64,000 bases of DNA from Manis javanica (lineage: Eukaryota > Chordata > Mammalia > Pholidota > Manidae). The stretch covers positions 9,377,001-9,441,000 of the forward strand of contig NC_133170.1 of NCBI RefSeq assembly GCF_040802235.1, read 5' to 3'. The position numbers were made by a program, and so were the translations under genes. Shown here in pieces: positions 22,601 through 33,959 of the stretch (the stretch's first letter is position 1; each line of letters opens with the position of its first letter). The notes beneath the pieces were generated by a model. That model had not been told where the DNA came from. It searched no databases and saw only the letters and a program-made list of their open reading frames with translations.

Positions 22601-22615
22601 AAGAAATAGCACCTC

Positions 22616-24820
22616 TTCTTTGGTAAAATCCAACAAAGAACTGCATGGACTTTGAGTTATTATAAAACCTAGGGTCACTTGACATTTTTGAGTTTCCCCA
22701 TCTATAAATGGGATGGCAATAATGCTAAAGAAAGAGTACTAAAGTAAAGCCATAAAACCCTGGATGTAGCTGCCCCCATGGCCCCTCGGACAGAGTGCAA
22801 AATTATCCTCTATACACAGGATTCTCAGTTAACAGCCTGAGATCCTTGCCCCCTTGACCACATCGATTGGGCAAGGATTCCCACTTGAGTCAAAGACAGT
22901 CAAGTATAAACTTGCTAGCAGCCTGGGGCAAACAAGCATGGTAACACTTCAGCAGAGCTCCCTACGTCTGTATTAATGCCACCCTGTGAGGTCTGTTTCC
23001 ATTTCACAGATGAGAAAAGCAGCATCATGCCCAAAATCACATGCTTGAAAGGAGCATGATTCCACCCTAAGCAGACTCAGCCAATCATGACTCAAGTTTG
23101 GCACTGGCATCTGTGCCAAGAGACAAGCTGAGCTACAAGAATGATCAGCATGTAGAGTTTCTGTTCAGTCCTTGAACATGTTCCAATTCTCAGGAGGCTT
23201 GACGGCTCAACGGTTTCCTGCATTTCCTTTATCTGCTGGGCAGTCGCACACTAAATCTTTATCACCTGAAGTAATCTGAACACTCTTTAATTCCTTTCCA
23301 CTTGAAAGGGCCTGACTAATACTGGGACTTCAAATGAGATAATAAATGTGAGAGCATTTTACCTTCCCCGAAATAAATGGGGCAAAGTGAAGTGTTTTCA
23401 TTCTGAAATGCGGTTAAAGTTCTGAAGATTGTCTGGTGATCAACATTAAGTTTGTTTCTTCGTCTTGCTTCTTTGTGACATTACCTGGGGCCTGCTTAGT
23501 CTGTCTTGGTAGTATATTTTGCCACATACAGCAGGAATTTTAGAGTGTATTAGTATTCAACATGTTATTATCATTACATGTTAATTAAATGTAATTACAT
23601 TCATTACACGACCCGGTTCTACTTCCTTCCTCCCCTGAGCAACTATAATGAAGAGGCTATGATTATAGGGGCAGTGAACAGAGGCCAAAAGAAAAGGATC
23701 GTGAACATTGTCTCATCTTTCTACCACCTTTGTGCCTCAGAAGTGGCCAGATCACTGGGGTCTTGAAAATGTTTAGATTTATTCTAATTACGAGAACACA
23801 GTCAGGGCATATGTCCCTATCATCTTCTTGTCTCACTGAGAAACAGAAAAGCTTCCCTCCATCAGCACCATTTCGCTTCTACTGAGCGCATTTGTGAGAA
23901 TGACCACCGGTACGAGGACAGGCGCCGCTTTCTTGTAGGACCCATTTCTGAGGTTCTGAGCTTTGCTATCAAAAGGGTAATCAATAGATATCGTGAATCA
24001 GTGCTTCCATCATCATGTTAAGAAGGAAAAGCGTTGGAGCCCAGGTTCAACCCTGCCTTAGGGGAGGGTGAATTGCAAAAAATTGAGATCTCCTGCAGTG
24101 CCAGCAGATGATGTAGAATTTTGTCTTGCACTAAAAATTATTTCCACATGAAGTTATTGTTTGAAAAATGCTTAGTGTTGGGCATTTTATTCTCACCCAT
24201 TCAACCCACTGGCTTCTAAATTCTTTTAGAAGGTAAGAAATATGTCAAAGAAATTAATAGTGGCCTTCCAAAATGCCATGCAAAATCCCCTGATTTTCTT
24301 TACCTCCTAATAAGGATTAATCATATAAGGATCAGCTCTATTTGTCTTGTCCTATTTGACACATGAGGGTTGTGTTCAGTTGCCTTCCAAAGACTTATTT
24401 ATTTATAGAATAAAAGAGTCATATGTGTGGAAATAATAACACTTTTGTCAGGAAGTCAGGCAGCAACACAGACACTCCTGGGTCCAAATGCCACTTACAG
24501 TGGAGCATACTTCCTGGGGAGCAGACAGGAGAGAGGGAAGAGGAGAGAGAAATAGACGACCTTGCAGCAGAGACCCTAAGGCTATAAATAAGCATATTTT
24601 CAAACACTCTGCATCATTCACCAGAGCAGAATCTCTCAGCTCTGAAGTGTCTCTGCACCCCACCACCCCCGCCCCACGCTTCCACACTCTCTCCTCCCAC
24701 TAACAGCTCATTGACTGTAAACAGAGAAAAAGAAAACAAGCTATTCTTTCCTGTGATCCTGCAACCCAACTGGGCACGACATCTAATGTTAAACTTCGAC
24801 CACCTCCCTCGGTCACCCTT
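22616..24820. other. Mostly unique DNA with one MIR
   Basis: Apart from the antisense MIR at about 22955-23090 nothing was identified. Small frames here are not protein-like. Confidence 0.35.
22955..23090 (-). repeat. MIR SINE, antisense
   Basis: 'accctgtgaggtctgtttccatttcacagatgagaaaag' and 'cccaaaatcacatgcttgaaagg' fit a reversed MIR. Confidence 0.65.
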
Positions 24821-24824
24821 TCAC

Positions 24825-24975
24825 CATATCTGAGAGCTTAGAATCTGGTTTCATCTTCTCAGCAACCCCGAAGGGAAGTGCAATTATCATCTCCACTTTG
24901 CAGATAAGGAAACTGAAGTCTAGAGGCAGAACTGGCTTCCTGGGTGGGAGATGTGTGAAGTCGCACAGGGCCCCG
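24825..24975 (-). repeat. MIR SINE, antisense
   Basis: 'caattatcatctccactttgcagataaggaaactgaagtc' followed by 'aagtcgcacagg' is the MIR core in reverse. Confidence 0.75.
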
Positions 24976-25129
24976 TGCTTAGGGGCCCCACACCTGTCTA
25001 ATACTTGGCTGTTGCCATCTTGAAATTCTCCATAATTGTTTAAAAAGGGACCCCGTGTTTTTATTTTGCACAAACTGCCACAAATTATGTAGTTTACCCT
25101 TCCTAGAGAGGCTAAGAAACTCCCAAGAT

Positions 25130-25412
25130 CCCTCTATTAGTCTGCTAGGGATGCCGTAATAAGGTACCAAGTCCGGGTGCCACGGGCAACAGAAATTTGT
25201 ATTCTCTCCACTGTGGAGGCTGGAAGGCAGATCGCGGTGTCGGCAAGATCGCGGAGTTGCAGGTGCGCGCCCTTTCTCTGCGTCTTCACATGGTCTTCTG
25301 GATTAGGGCCTCCCTTAATGACCTCATTTTAACTTAATTACCTGTGTAAAGACTCCATCTCCAAATACAGTCACATTCTGAGATACTAGGGGTTAGGGCC
25401 TTGACATAGGGA
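25130..25412 (-). mobile_element. MLT1-type (ERVL-MaLR) LTR, antisense
   Basis: Begins 'tattagtctgctagggatgccgtaa' and later has 'ggattagggcctcccttaatgacctcattttaacttaattacc', 'aaatacagtcacattctgagatac' and 'ggggttagggcc'. This is the reverse complement of an MLT1 LTR. Confidence 0.75.
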
Positions 25413-26209
25413 TTGGGAGGGCGGGGAGTGGGGAGACACCCCTCGGCCCATGACAGCTCCTAGCAGCCAGAAGGCAGGAGAACCCCTAGGAATGGCTGCA
25501 TTCACTCTGCTCTCTGTGTCTTCACAAGCAGCCCCTTCACAGTGTCTCTTCCCATCACCAGAGGAAGCAGCAGAGGCATGGAAAGGTGGGCACTTGGGAT
25601 CATGAAGCAGACGGCACACAGGAAACGTATTAGTGTAATGATAGCACTGGGCCCAAACTCCGAAGCTACTGCTGGGCCAGTACTGCCTTTAGAACCTACG
25701 CATGCAGACACCGCTTGCCGGAAAGCCTGTCCTCTGCGATTACAGGCTCGTGGACTGACTGCCTCTGGTAGATTTCAAAATAGCACGGTTGACTCTCCTT
25801 CTAGCCAGAAAAAAAAATCATTACTCTTCTACTCACAAGTTATACAAAGGCACCTCTGTGGAGTGCATCCAACAGGCATGATGTAGCCTGTTTATCTCAT
25901 TCTTTTGCTGGCTCCAGGCTGCGAGCGGTGAGCAGTGAGAAGTGAGTTTGTGGGAGATAACTAGGGAGTAAGGTAACTCATTTAAATGATAAAATGAGAA
26001 ACCCATTTCCAGGCTGGACACGGATAGTGTGAACAGATCTGGAGTCTGGATGGAAGACCTGGGAGTATTATTATACAGAGTAGCAAAGGACTTGGGGGGC
26101 ACCAGGTTTCTTCTTTCGAAGAACAGAGTTCTTTGGTGCCAGCTAGGCAGGAAAAGCATTTGCTGATCTCTGGTTCAGAGGCATGATGGAGAGGGGAGGC
26201 TGGCAGGTC

Positions 26210-26350
26210 AGGGACAGAACACTCTGGTCCTTGTCCTGGCTCTGATACTAACACTGAGCAGGTGACTTTACATCTCCAGACCTTAGTTTCTTTTCTAGGA
26301 TATGATGCTTTAGAGTTCCATTCTACCTCTCACATTGAGTAAGACTGATA
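26210..26350 (+). repeat. MIR SINE, sense
   Basis: 'tggctctgatactaac', 'caggtgactttacatctccagaccttagtttc' in MIR order. Confidence 0.65.
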
Positions 26351-26767
26351 AGCTGTAGTAAGGGTTCTTTGCACAAATGAGAGAACGTGACAGTTTTTCA
26401 TTTCAATCAGTTCCCAGTTATAATAATGTGATCTTTTATAATTCATTATTTTTAAAAATGACATTTTCTGTTATGATTAGGAAAATCATACATCAGTGGA
26501 GAAACACCTTGGCCAGGTGATCAAAATTAAGATCACCAGTGAGGACCAGACTGATTTTGTATGTCTTCAGATGTGATGCCCTAAGTAGGACATAATACCA
26601 CCTGGGTAATATTTTGGCCCCAAATTTATAATTTGAATCCAGTCATGAGGAAACAAACGAACCTACATCAAGGACATTCTGTAAGATGACTGGCTTAGTC
26701 TTCAAAAAACATCAGTGGCATGAAAGACAAAGAAAGGTTGAGGAAGTCATCCAGATGAAAGGAGATT

Positions 26768-28241
26768 AAAAAGACAAATGACTCACACATATATGGTAAA
26801 TTAACTTATGAAAAAGGAACCAAGAAAATGCAATAAGGAAAGGACACTCTCTTCAATAAATGGTGTTGGCAAATCTGGACAGCCACACGCAAAAGAACAA
26901 AATGAGACCACATTATATACCATACACAAAAATGAACTCAGAATGGATTCAAGACTTGAATGTAAGAACCAAAACTGTAAAACTCCTAGAAGAAAACATA
27001 GGTCATACCTCCTTGACATTGGTCTTGGTGATGAATTTTTAGATTTGACACAAAGGCAAAGACAACAAATGTAAAAGTACCCAAGTGGGACATCAAACTA
27101 AAAAGCTTCTGCACAACAAAGGAAACCATCAAAATAATGAAAAGGCAACCTACCTCATGCGAGAAAATATTTGGAAATCATGTATCTGATAAAGGGTTAA
27201 TATCCAAAATATATAAAGAATTCATACAATTGCAAACAAAAAGCAATCCAATTTTAAAATGGTAGAGTGTCTGAATACACATTTTTCCGGCAGGTTGCCA
27301 TACAGGTTGCCAGCAGGTACATTAAGAGATGCACGTTACTAATCATCAGGGAAATGCAAATAAAAGCCACAATGAGATATCATCTCAGACCTATCAGAAT
27401 AGTTGTTATCAAGACAAGAGGTAACAAATGCTGGCAGGGATGTGGAGAAAAGGGAACCCGTGTACACTGTTGGTGGAAATGTAAATTGGTACAGATAATA
27501 GAGAAAACAGTATGGAGGTTCCTCAAAAAATTAAAAATAGAACTGCCATATGATACAACAATTCTACTACTGGGTATTTATCTGAAGAAAACAAAAACAT
27601 TAATTCAAAAAGATTTGTGCACCCCCATGCTCACTGCAGCATTACTTACAATAGACAAAATAAGAGAAAACCTAAATGCTCAATGATGAATGAATGGATG
27701 AAGAAGATGTGGTATGTATATGCAATGGAATACTATTCAGCCATAGAAAATAATGAAATCTTGCCATTTGTGACAATGGGATAGACCCTGAGGGTGTTAT
27801 CCTAAGTGAAATAAATCATACAGAGAAAGACAAATTCCATACAATCTCACTTACAGTAGAGTCTAAAAGACAGAAACAAAATAAAAACCAAGCACATAGG
27901 AACAGAATAAATTGGTGGTTGCCAGAGTCTGGGGGTAGGGGATGGACAATATGGGTAAAGGAGTAAAATGGCTTTATAATAAATTTCCAGTTATAAAACA
28001 AATAAGTCATGGGAGGTAATGTGCAACACAGTGACTATAGTTAAAAATACTATATTGCACATTTGAAAGTTGTTGAGAATAGAAAAATTTTCAACACAAG
28101 GAAAAAAAATCTGAAATTGTATGATGTTGGATGGTGACTTACTGTGATGATCATTTTTCAATATCTGCAAATATCAAATCATTATGCTATGTACCTGAAC
28201 TAGTGTGTCAGTTATACCTCAAAAAAAGAAAAAAGACAAAT
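26768..28241 (+). mobile_element. 5'-truncated L1 with 12-bp TSD
   Basis: The direct repeat AAAAAGACAAAT at 26768-26779 and 28230-28241 flanks about 1.45 kb of L1 3' sequence. The left junction GATT/AAAAAG is a canonical L1 endonuclease site. The insert starts inside ORF2, with broken frames giving the endonuclease/RT-distal C-terminal region. It continues through the 3' UTR ('gtatgatgttggatggtgac', 'tcaaatcattatgctatgtacc', 'cagttatacctca') to an A-rich end. Longest residual frame: 27267-27686. Stops and frameshifts show it is dead. Confidence 0.85.
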
Positions 28242-29340
28242 AAGTAATAATGATCCTGGGTTGGGTCCTGTGTGGGAAACAATTTCTATAAAAAGCACTG
28301 TTGGGACAATAGACAAAATTACAGTATGGTTAGTTGATGAAAGTGATATGTCAATGTTAAATTTCTTAAATTTTATAACCAGACTATTGGTTATAACAAG
28401 AGAATGTTCTTGTTCTTAGGATGTAAACCCTCAAATATTATGGAGTAAGGGGAATGATATATGCAGACTTTCAAATAGTTCAGAAAAGACAGAAAAAGAA
28501 ATAAAGCAAATGTGGCAAAATGTTCAATGTTGGTGTATCTGGGAAGGGTTTTACCCCGTTCTTTTCTCTTGTTGCATGTTGTGTCACTTGAAGACACTGA
28601 GGGCAAAAGTAGCCATCTTGGGACCATGGAGGGAAAACCGAGAGAATGGAAGCTCCGTGATTCAGAGCATCAGTATCACTGAGCTGCTTAATTCACCAAC
28701 CCTGGAACCACCCAGCTGCAAGCGTTTCATCACATGAGGTAATAAATGTCCCTATTTAGGTATTCTGTTGGTGACAAAAGTGTCCTGTTATACCTCTGCT
28801 ATTAAACAAGATAACGCAGTCATTTGCTTTGCTCATTTATCAATCACATGGAGCAAAAGTGCTTCAAAGGAAAAAAAGTCATAGGACCAAATCTGGTTTT
28901 TGACCATGTGATGAGTTCACCAGCCAGAAGCTAGCTAAAGGGAACACACATTTCCAGATTGGGACGGGCAGTGGAGGCTTTGTGCCCAGAAAGTGAGAAA
29001 GAGGTGGGAGCCAACCTTACCCTCTGGTGCAGAAAGCCCTTGAGTACTAGAGAAACTAAAGGCACTTTAGACTTGCTCTGGCTTCCAGAGAGGATTCAAT
29101 ACGGGGAGTAGACAAAGCGAGAGAAGCAGAAAAGACTGTGGCCCCAGGAGTAGCTCAGTATTTGTGCCTCACATACAGGCTGGGTGAAGAGTGGACTTTG
29201 GTCATTCCAAGCCTGTGCCAATGGCCTCTGCATCCATATGGCTTCTGGAAGCTGTGATCAGAGATGCCACAGAGGGGCAATGTGCCAGGTGATGTCTTGA
29301 AGCTACAGCATGGGTGGAAGCCATACCTGGCACTTAATAA
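28242..29340. other. No recognisable gene
   Basis: Unique DNA; small frames only. A weak match to an A-rich L1-like piece near 28380-28520 cannot be excluded. Confidence 0.3.
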
Positions 29341-29344
29341 ACGT

Positions 29345-29495
29345 TAGTTCATTGATTCATCAATAAACATTTTTGAACACCTTCTATCTTCTGAGTAATG
29401 TTTTAGATGCTAACTAAATATAAGAGGCTTAACTTAGCATTGTTCCAACTCTCAAAGAGTTCACAATCCAGGTTTGGAGGTTGTGTATAACATGA
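29345..29495. repeat. Ancient LINE-type relic
   Basis: 'tttttgaacaccttctatcttctgagtaatgttttagatgc' and 'aactctcaaagagttcacaatcc' match the old 'size-of-interval' repeat class also seen at 32230-33740 and 42060-42670. Confidence 0.4.
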
Positions 29496-29499
29496 AAGG

Positions 29500-29760
29500 C
29501 TACAGGTATTGCAGCAGGAGATAGACTCAAATCCTGACACCACCATTTACAGTGGGACCATAGGCAATCTACTTATCCCTTCTGTGCCTCCATTACCTCA
29601 TGTGTGAAGAAGAGGATAACACCAATACCTGGATTATAAAGCAATTGTGAGGATTAAATAATACAATGTATATGAAGTGCTTAACATAGTTTATGGACCA
29701 TAGTAATCATTCAATACACAACATGCTTAGTGTTATATTTATTATTGCTATTTTATATTA
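29500..29760 (+). repeat. MIR SINE, sense, near full length
   Basis: All MIR blocks are present in order: 'gactcaaatcctgacaccaccatttac', 'gggaccataggcaatctacttatccc', 'gtgcctccattacctcatgtgtgaag', 'attgtgaggattaaataatac' and a 3' 'catagtaatcattcaatac'. Confidence 0.9.
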
Positions 29761-31055
29761 GATATATTATTAGTTAATAACAATATTTGTTACCATTCTT
29801 TCTAATATTATTATTTACATTTGTGGTCTTGTATGTCAAAGAGGATAGGATTTTGCTGAAGATAATCTGGCCTTACCCTGAGAGCAGCCTTACCTGCCAA
29901 GCCCCTGGAGGAGGTAAAGTTGGGTTGAAGTGTTCACAGCCTTGCAGTCACAGAGCATTCACTACTCTCTTTTCCTCAACACCTTTCACATAAGCACAAG
30001 AAAGCTTGAGTGTTGGAGCCCGTGAGGGCCTCAGGAGCCTGAGGACAATTCTCCCCGCAAACCAGCCATATTCTTACTAGGAGATAGTACCTCAATCTTA
30101 GAAGTAAGAATGTATTTTTCCCATGCAAAGAAACCATCTTTCATTTTTGGAAGGAATTTGTGTGATTAAACATCTTGAAAAGCCAAGGGCTTTTCAGGCA
30201 CTTGATCTGCTATTAAAGATTTTCCCTCTTTCCCCCTAGGGCCTCACTGACCATATTTCAAGGAAGAAAATATGAAAACGAGAAACAAATTATTCCTCTG
30301 TCCACTCATAAGAACATTATGCAGTGCAGACAGAATATCACACGTGGTATTGTTTTGAAAAGGCTTGGAAGTCATCAGGGACAATCAGCAGGATACTGGG
30401 CCAGGTCTGAGACTACTTACTAAGTCAAGTGCTCTTCACGGGTAAACTCAAATGTCACAACAGGCCTACTGCTTGTTCTTATTCTGGAAAACAAAATAAC
30501 CACCCGGACAACACAACTATTTGATCAAGCAGTCATTCAGCCACCAAAAGAACTCCCTTAATCCAAACATACATAGCTTCATCCTTTACCTAGGTCCAGA
30601 TTTCACTCAAATATGTTTAATTATATGCTTGATGATACACCCATGAAAGCTTTAATTTGGAACCATTTAATTTCAAGGTGGTAGCTATCCGTAAGCTAAA
30701 GATTTCTCTGGGTCCACTTACTAAAGAAAATAAAAATCGCCCATCTTATTTTAAAAATTGGTCTTAGAACACAGTTTTAAAAAGTACCAAATGGAAATTT
30801 GAAAAGTAATTATCTTGTGCACCCATGCCCCCCACAGTTCTGAGTCTTGAACAATAAAAAAGACACAGACAATAGGACTGTAGATTGGTTTAATTCGGTG
30901 GTTCATTGATGCCATTGAGCACCCAGGCTATTTCTAGCTTCCTGTGGTATCTATCAGTCTTGTCTTAATGGTTGCAAGCTCAAACTGGATTGGCCTTTCC
31001 CCCCATAGTTGAAGGATGACCTAAAGAATTTTAAGCATCAAATCTGCACACATTG
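29761..31055. other. No recognisable gene or repeat
   Basis: AT-rich unique DNA. Nothing beyond short frames could be supported. Confidence 0.3.
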
Positions 31056-31059
31056 ATAC

Positions 31060-31300
31060 CCAAAATTAAAAATCAGACCATTTTTCCTACTGTCTCTTTT
31101 AAAGATAAAGGAAACTTTTGCCCAGAAACCTCCCTTCTCTTGAGTAGATATATCTGTAAGCCTCATTGGTCAGAATCGAATCACATGTTTACATCTAAAC
31201 CAATCACCAACAAGGGGATCAAGGCCGCTGTGATTGGCTTAGGCCAATTAGGATCTGATCCAGAGTCATACAGGGCAAGGGTCGATACCTGAACAGTAAG
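31060..31300. repeat. Ancient interspersed repeat
   Basis: 'cctcattggtcagaatcgaatcacatg' and 'ctaaaccaatcaccaacaagggg...gtgattggctta' are hallmarks of an old mammalian repeat, probably a LINE 3' UTR, related to the block at 5950-6350. The family was not resolved. Confidence 0.4.
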
Positions 31301-32229
31301 AAGGGGAATGAGGAATGGCAGCTGTCTAGGCACTGCTACATTTTTCTGAACTTTGCTTTATTAGCCAAAATCACTTGGAGATCAGTCTACATCAATAAAG
31401 TCAGTCAGCTTCAAATTGAGGAAAAATAGAGAAAAGGCCAACATCCCAAGCAGTCATGTTGAAACAAAGGCCACGTGTCACTTGGTTAGTAACTATTCTG
31501 TGACACTGAATATTAGTGAATCTCCTAAAATCCTTCTAGAAAAAGAGATTTAAAAACTGAAATTAAAAAAACAGAAATGGTTTCACACTTCATGAAGTTA
31601 TGCCCAAACTGAAACTAATGTCCTAGGTAACTAACAGGCCCTCTAATGACTTAGGGCTGTCCTCCCTCACATCTAGCCAGCCTCACGTCCACCCAGCCTC
31701 ACACACACCATCGCTCATTGCACCCTAAATGTCCTGCGGCAATTTCTACCTTTCCCCAGTTCTTCTTGGCCATAGGCCTGGGGGCCCTCAATTTGAAGAC
31801 CCTGTCTCATCCAGTTTCAATCCCTCTTGAGTAGCCTTTGGCTTAATTCCACCAGCCAATAAATTTAATTTTGCTTCCTTGGGACCCAATAAGTCCTAGA
31901 CACCATGGTACATCTGTTCCCACCAATTTGCTCTCCCCTCCAGTCTCAGCAGTTAGACAATCTACATGAATGAATTTAATCATCATAACTGGGAAACACA
32001 CTTGCCATACACAGAACATATTTCCTCTTCTTCCTTTTATCCTTTATTCAGGAGCAAACCTCTCAGATCCAGCCATTTCTCTCCCTTATGATTACCTCCT
32101 CTTTTAAAATTTTGACTCTGTCACCCTGGATATAAAGGCTTTTTAACATTCAGAGCAAAATAATCATTCTCAGGAAATTTTTCTTAGTAATTACAATGCC
32201 AATATCCCCACTTTCAAAAGGACACATTT

Positions 32230-33740
32230 TCTGATATTATATATAGAGAGAATGTGGTGTCTGTCTACTCCTAGTTGAGTCTCTGCTCTTGTAGAACTTA
32301 CATTTCAATAGTAAGAGACAGATAGACAATAAATTTAATAAATGAGTACATTATATATTACATTAGAAGCCATGGAAACATATTTTATGTTCGAAGTCAT
32401 GGGGAAAAAATGGAGAAGACTGGGAGGGGTCTAGTGGGAAAGGGAGGATTTCAATTTTATGTCATGATGGTCATACATGTCTAAGAGGACATATTAAAAA
32501 ATTTAGATATAATTCACATACCAAAAAAATTCACTATTTTAAAGCATACAATTCAGTGATTTTTAAATTCACCAGGTTGCACAAACATTGCCACTATCAA
32601 ATTACAGAATATTTCATCACTCTAGAAAGAAACCCTGTTCTCATTAGTAATCCCTACCCCTCTGCCCCCACCCCCAGCCATTAATCTACCATGTCTCTAT
32701 GGCTTTGCCCATTCTGGACATTTCATATTTATATATATATAAATGGAATCATACCATATGTGGCCTTTTGTGTCTAGCTTCTTTCACATAGTACAACGTT
32801 TTCAAGCATCATCCATGTTGAAGCATGTATCAGTACTTCCTTTTCTATGGTAAAATAATATTCCATTGTTTTTATATACTACATTTTGTTTACTTATTTA
32901 TCAGTTGATGGATATTTGGATTGTTTCTACTTTTTAGCTGTTATGATATGTTGCTATGAACATTCATGTACAGGTTATGGTGTGGACATATGTTTTCAGT
33001 TCTTTAGAGTACATATGTAGGAGTAGAATTACTGAGTCATATGGCACCTCTACATTAATTATTTGAGGAACTGTTTTCCTAAGTGACTGTATCATTTTAC
33101 ATCACCGTTAGCAATACATCAGGGTTCCAATTTCTTCATCCCCTCACCAACACTTGTTATTATCTGCCTTTTTGATCACAGCCAAGAAGATGACATTTGA
33201 GCTGAGTTCTGAAGGCACTTTAGGAGTGGGCCGTATGGATGGACGTTCAGGAGAAGAGACTGCCAGGGAGGGGGGCCAGCCAGGGCACAGCCCTTGAGAT
33301 GAGTGTGCATGATGGGCTCCAGGAAGAGAAAGAGCAACAGGGAAACTGGAGGTGACCAAAAGGGCAAGCAGGACAGAATGAGGTCACAGAGCTATCTGAG
33401 GGCCAAATACAGGTTGTTCAAGGCCATTATAGAGACTTTAGCTTTTCCTCTAAAAGAAATAGAAGCCACTGAAGGGTTTTGTACAGAGGGGTCATGTGAT
33501 CTGACCTACATTATAACAGTATCACTCGGCTGAACTATATTTGAGCAAGGGTGAAATCAGGGAGAAAATCAGATTTTTGCAATAATGGTGTCATGCAGAA
33601 CAGTTGGTGTCAGGGACGTGGTGAGAAGTCCTTGAATTCTGCATATGTTTTAAAGTAGAACCCACAAGATTTCCTGCCAGACTGTGAGTGGAACATGAGA
33701 AAGAAAGGAGTCAAAATTTGTGGTTCACTCATTTTCACTT
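32230..33740. repeat. Ancient LINE-type relic split by a younger L1
   Basis: Left arm (32230-32490) has 'cttacatttcaatag' and 'agacagatagacaataaa'. The right arm resumes at about 33188 with 'gatgacatttgagctgag' and runs through 'aggggtcatgtgatctgacc' to about 33740. The arms belong to one repeat family and flank the inserted L1 at 32495-33185. Confidence 0.55.
32495..33185 (-). mobile_element. L1 fragment, antisense
   Basis: Antisense L1 3' text: 'tagatataattcacatacc', 'tggacatttcatat', 'tggccttttgtgtctagcttc', 'atccatgttgaagcatgtatcag', 'ccaacacttgttattatctgcc'. It interrupts the older relic and is 5'-truncated. Confidence 0.85.
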
Positions 33741-33839
33741 CAAGATGTAGTATATCAGGAAGTGCATTCAAATACATTTCTTCTCTGTTAGGTCAGACCC
33801 AAAGTTCTTAATTAGGTAATCTCACATGTTTAAAAATAC

Positions 33840-33955
33840 TTTCCATGGTAATAATAATAAGAATGTACCCTACGACCTATTAAACATCAGGTCCTTTAAT
33901 CCAACTATCTCATGAGGCAGGTATTATTTTGTTCCACTATACATGAGTAAGCAAA
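33840..33955 (-). repeat. MIR SINE fragment, antisense
   Basis: 'cctttaatccaactatctcatgaggcaggtattattttg' then 'atacatgagtaagcaaagatgag' fits the core of a reversed MIR. Confidence 0.55.
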
Positions 33956-33959
33956 GATG

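Larger units (their letters stand above)
17648..22615 (+). mobile_element. Class I endogenous retrovirus RNA retroposed by L1
   Basis: The whole block is bounded by a perfect 15-bp direct repeat AAGAAATAGCACCTC (17648-17662 and 22601-22615). It begins at the R region, at the position matching the cap site predicted from the TATA-like box in its own 3' LTR. It ends with AATAAA and an A-rich tail. Inside, in retroviral order, are R-U5, a tRNA-His-type primer binding site, the gag N-terminus, a long non-coding stretch, pol relics (RT, integrase), an env-like frame, a polypurine tract and U3. No gene is intact. The long TSD, missing 5' U3 and A-tail identify L1-driven retroposition of an RNA, not proviral integration. 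Class I (gammaretrovirus-like, ERV-H/ERV-F group) is inferred from the primer site and the gag start. Confidence 0.8.
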
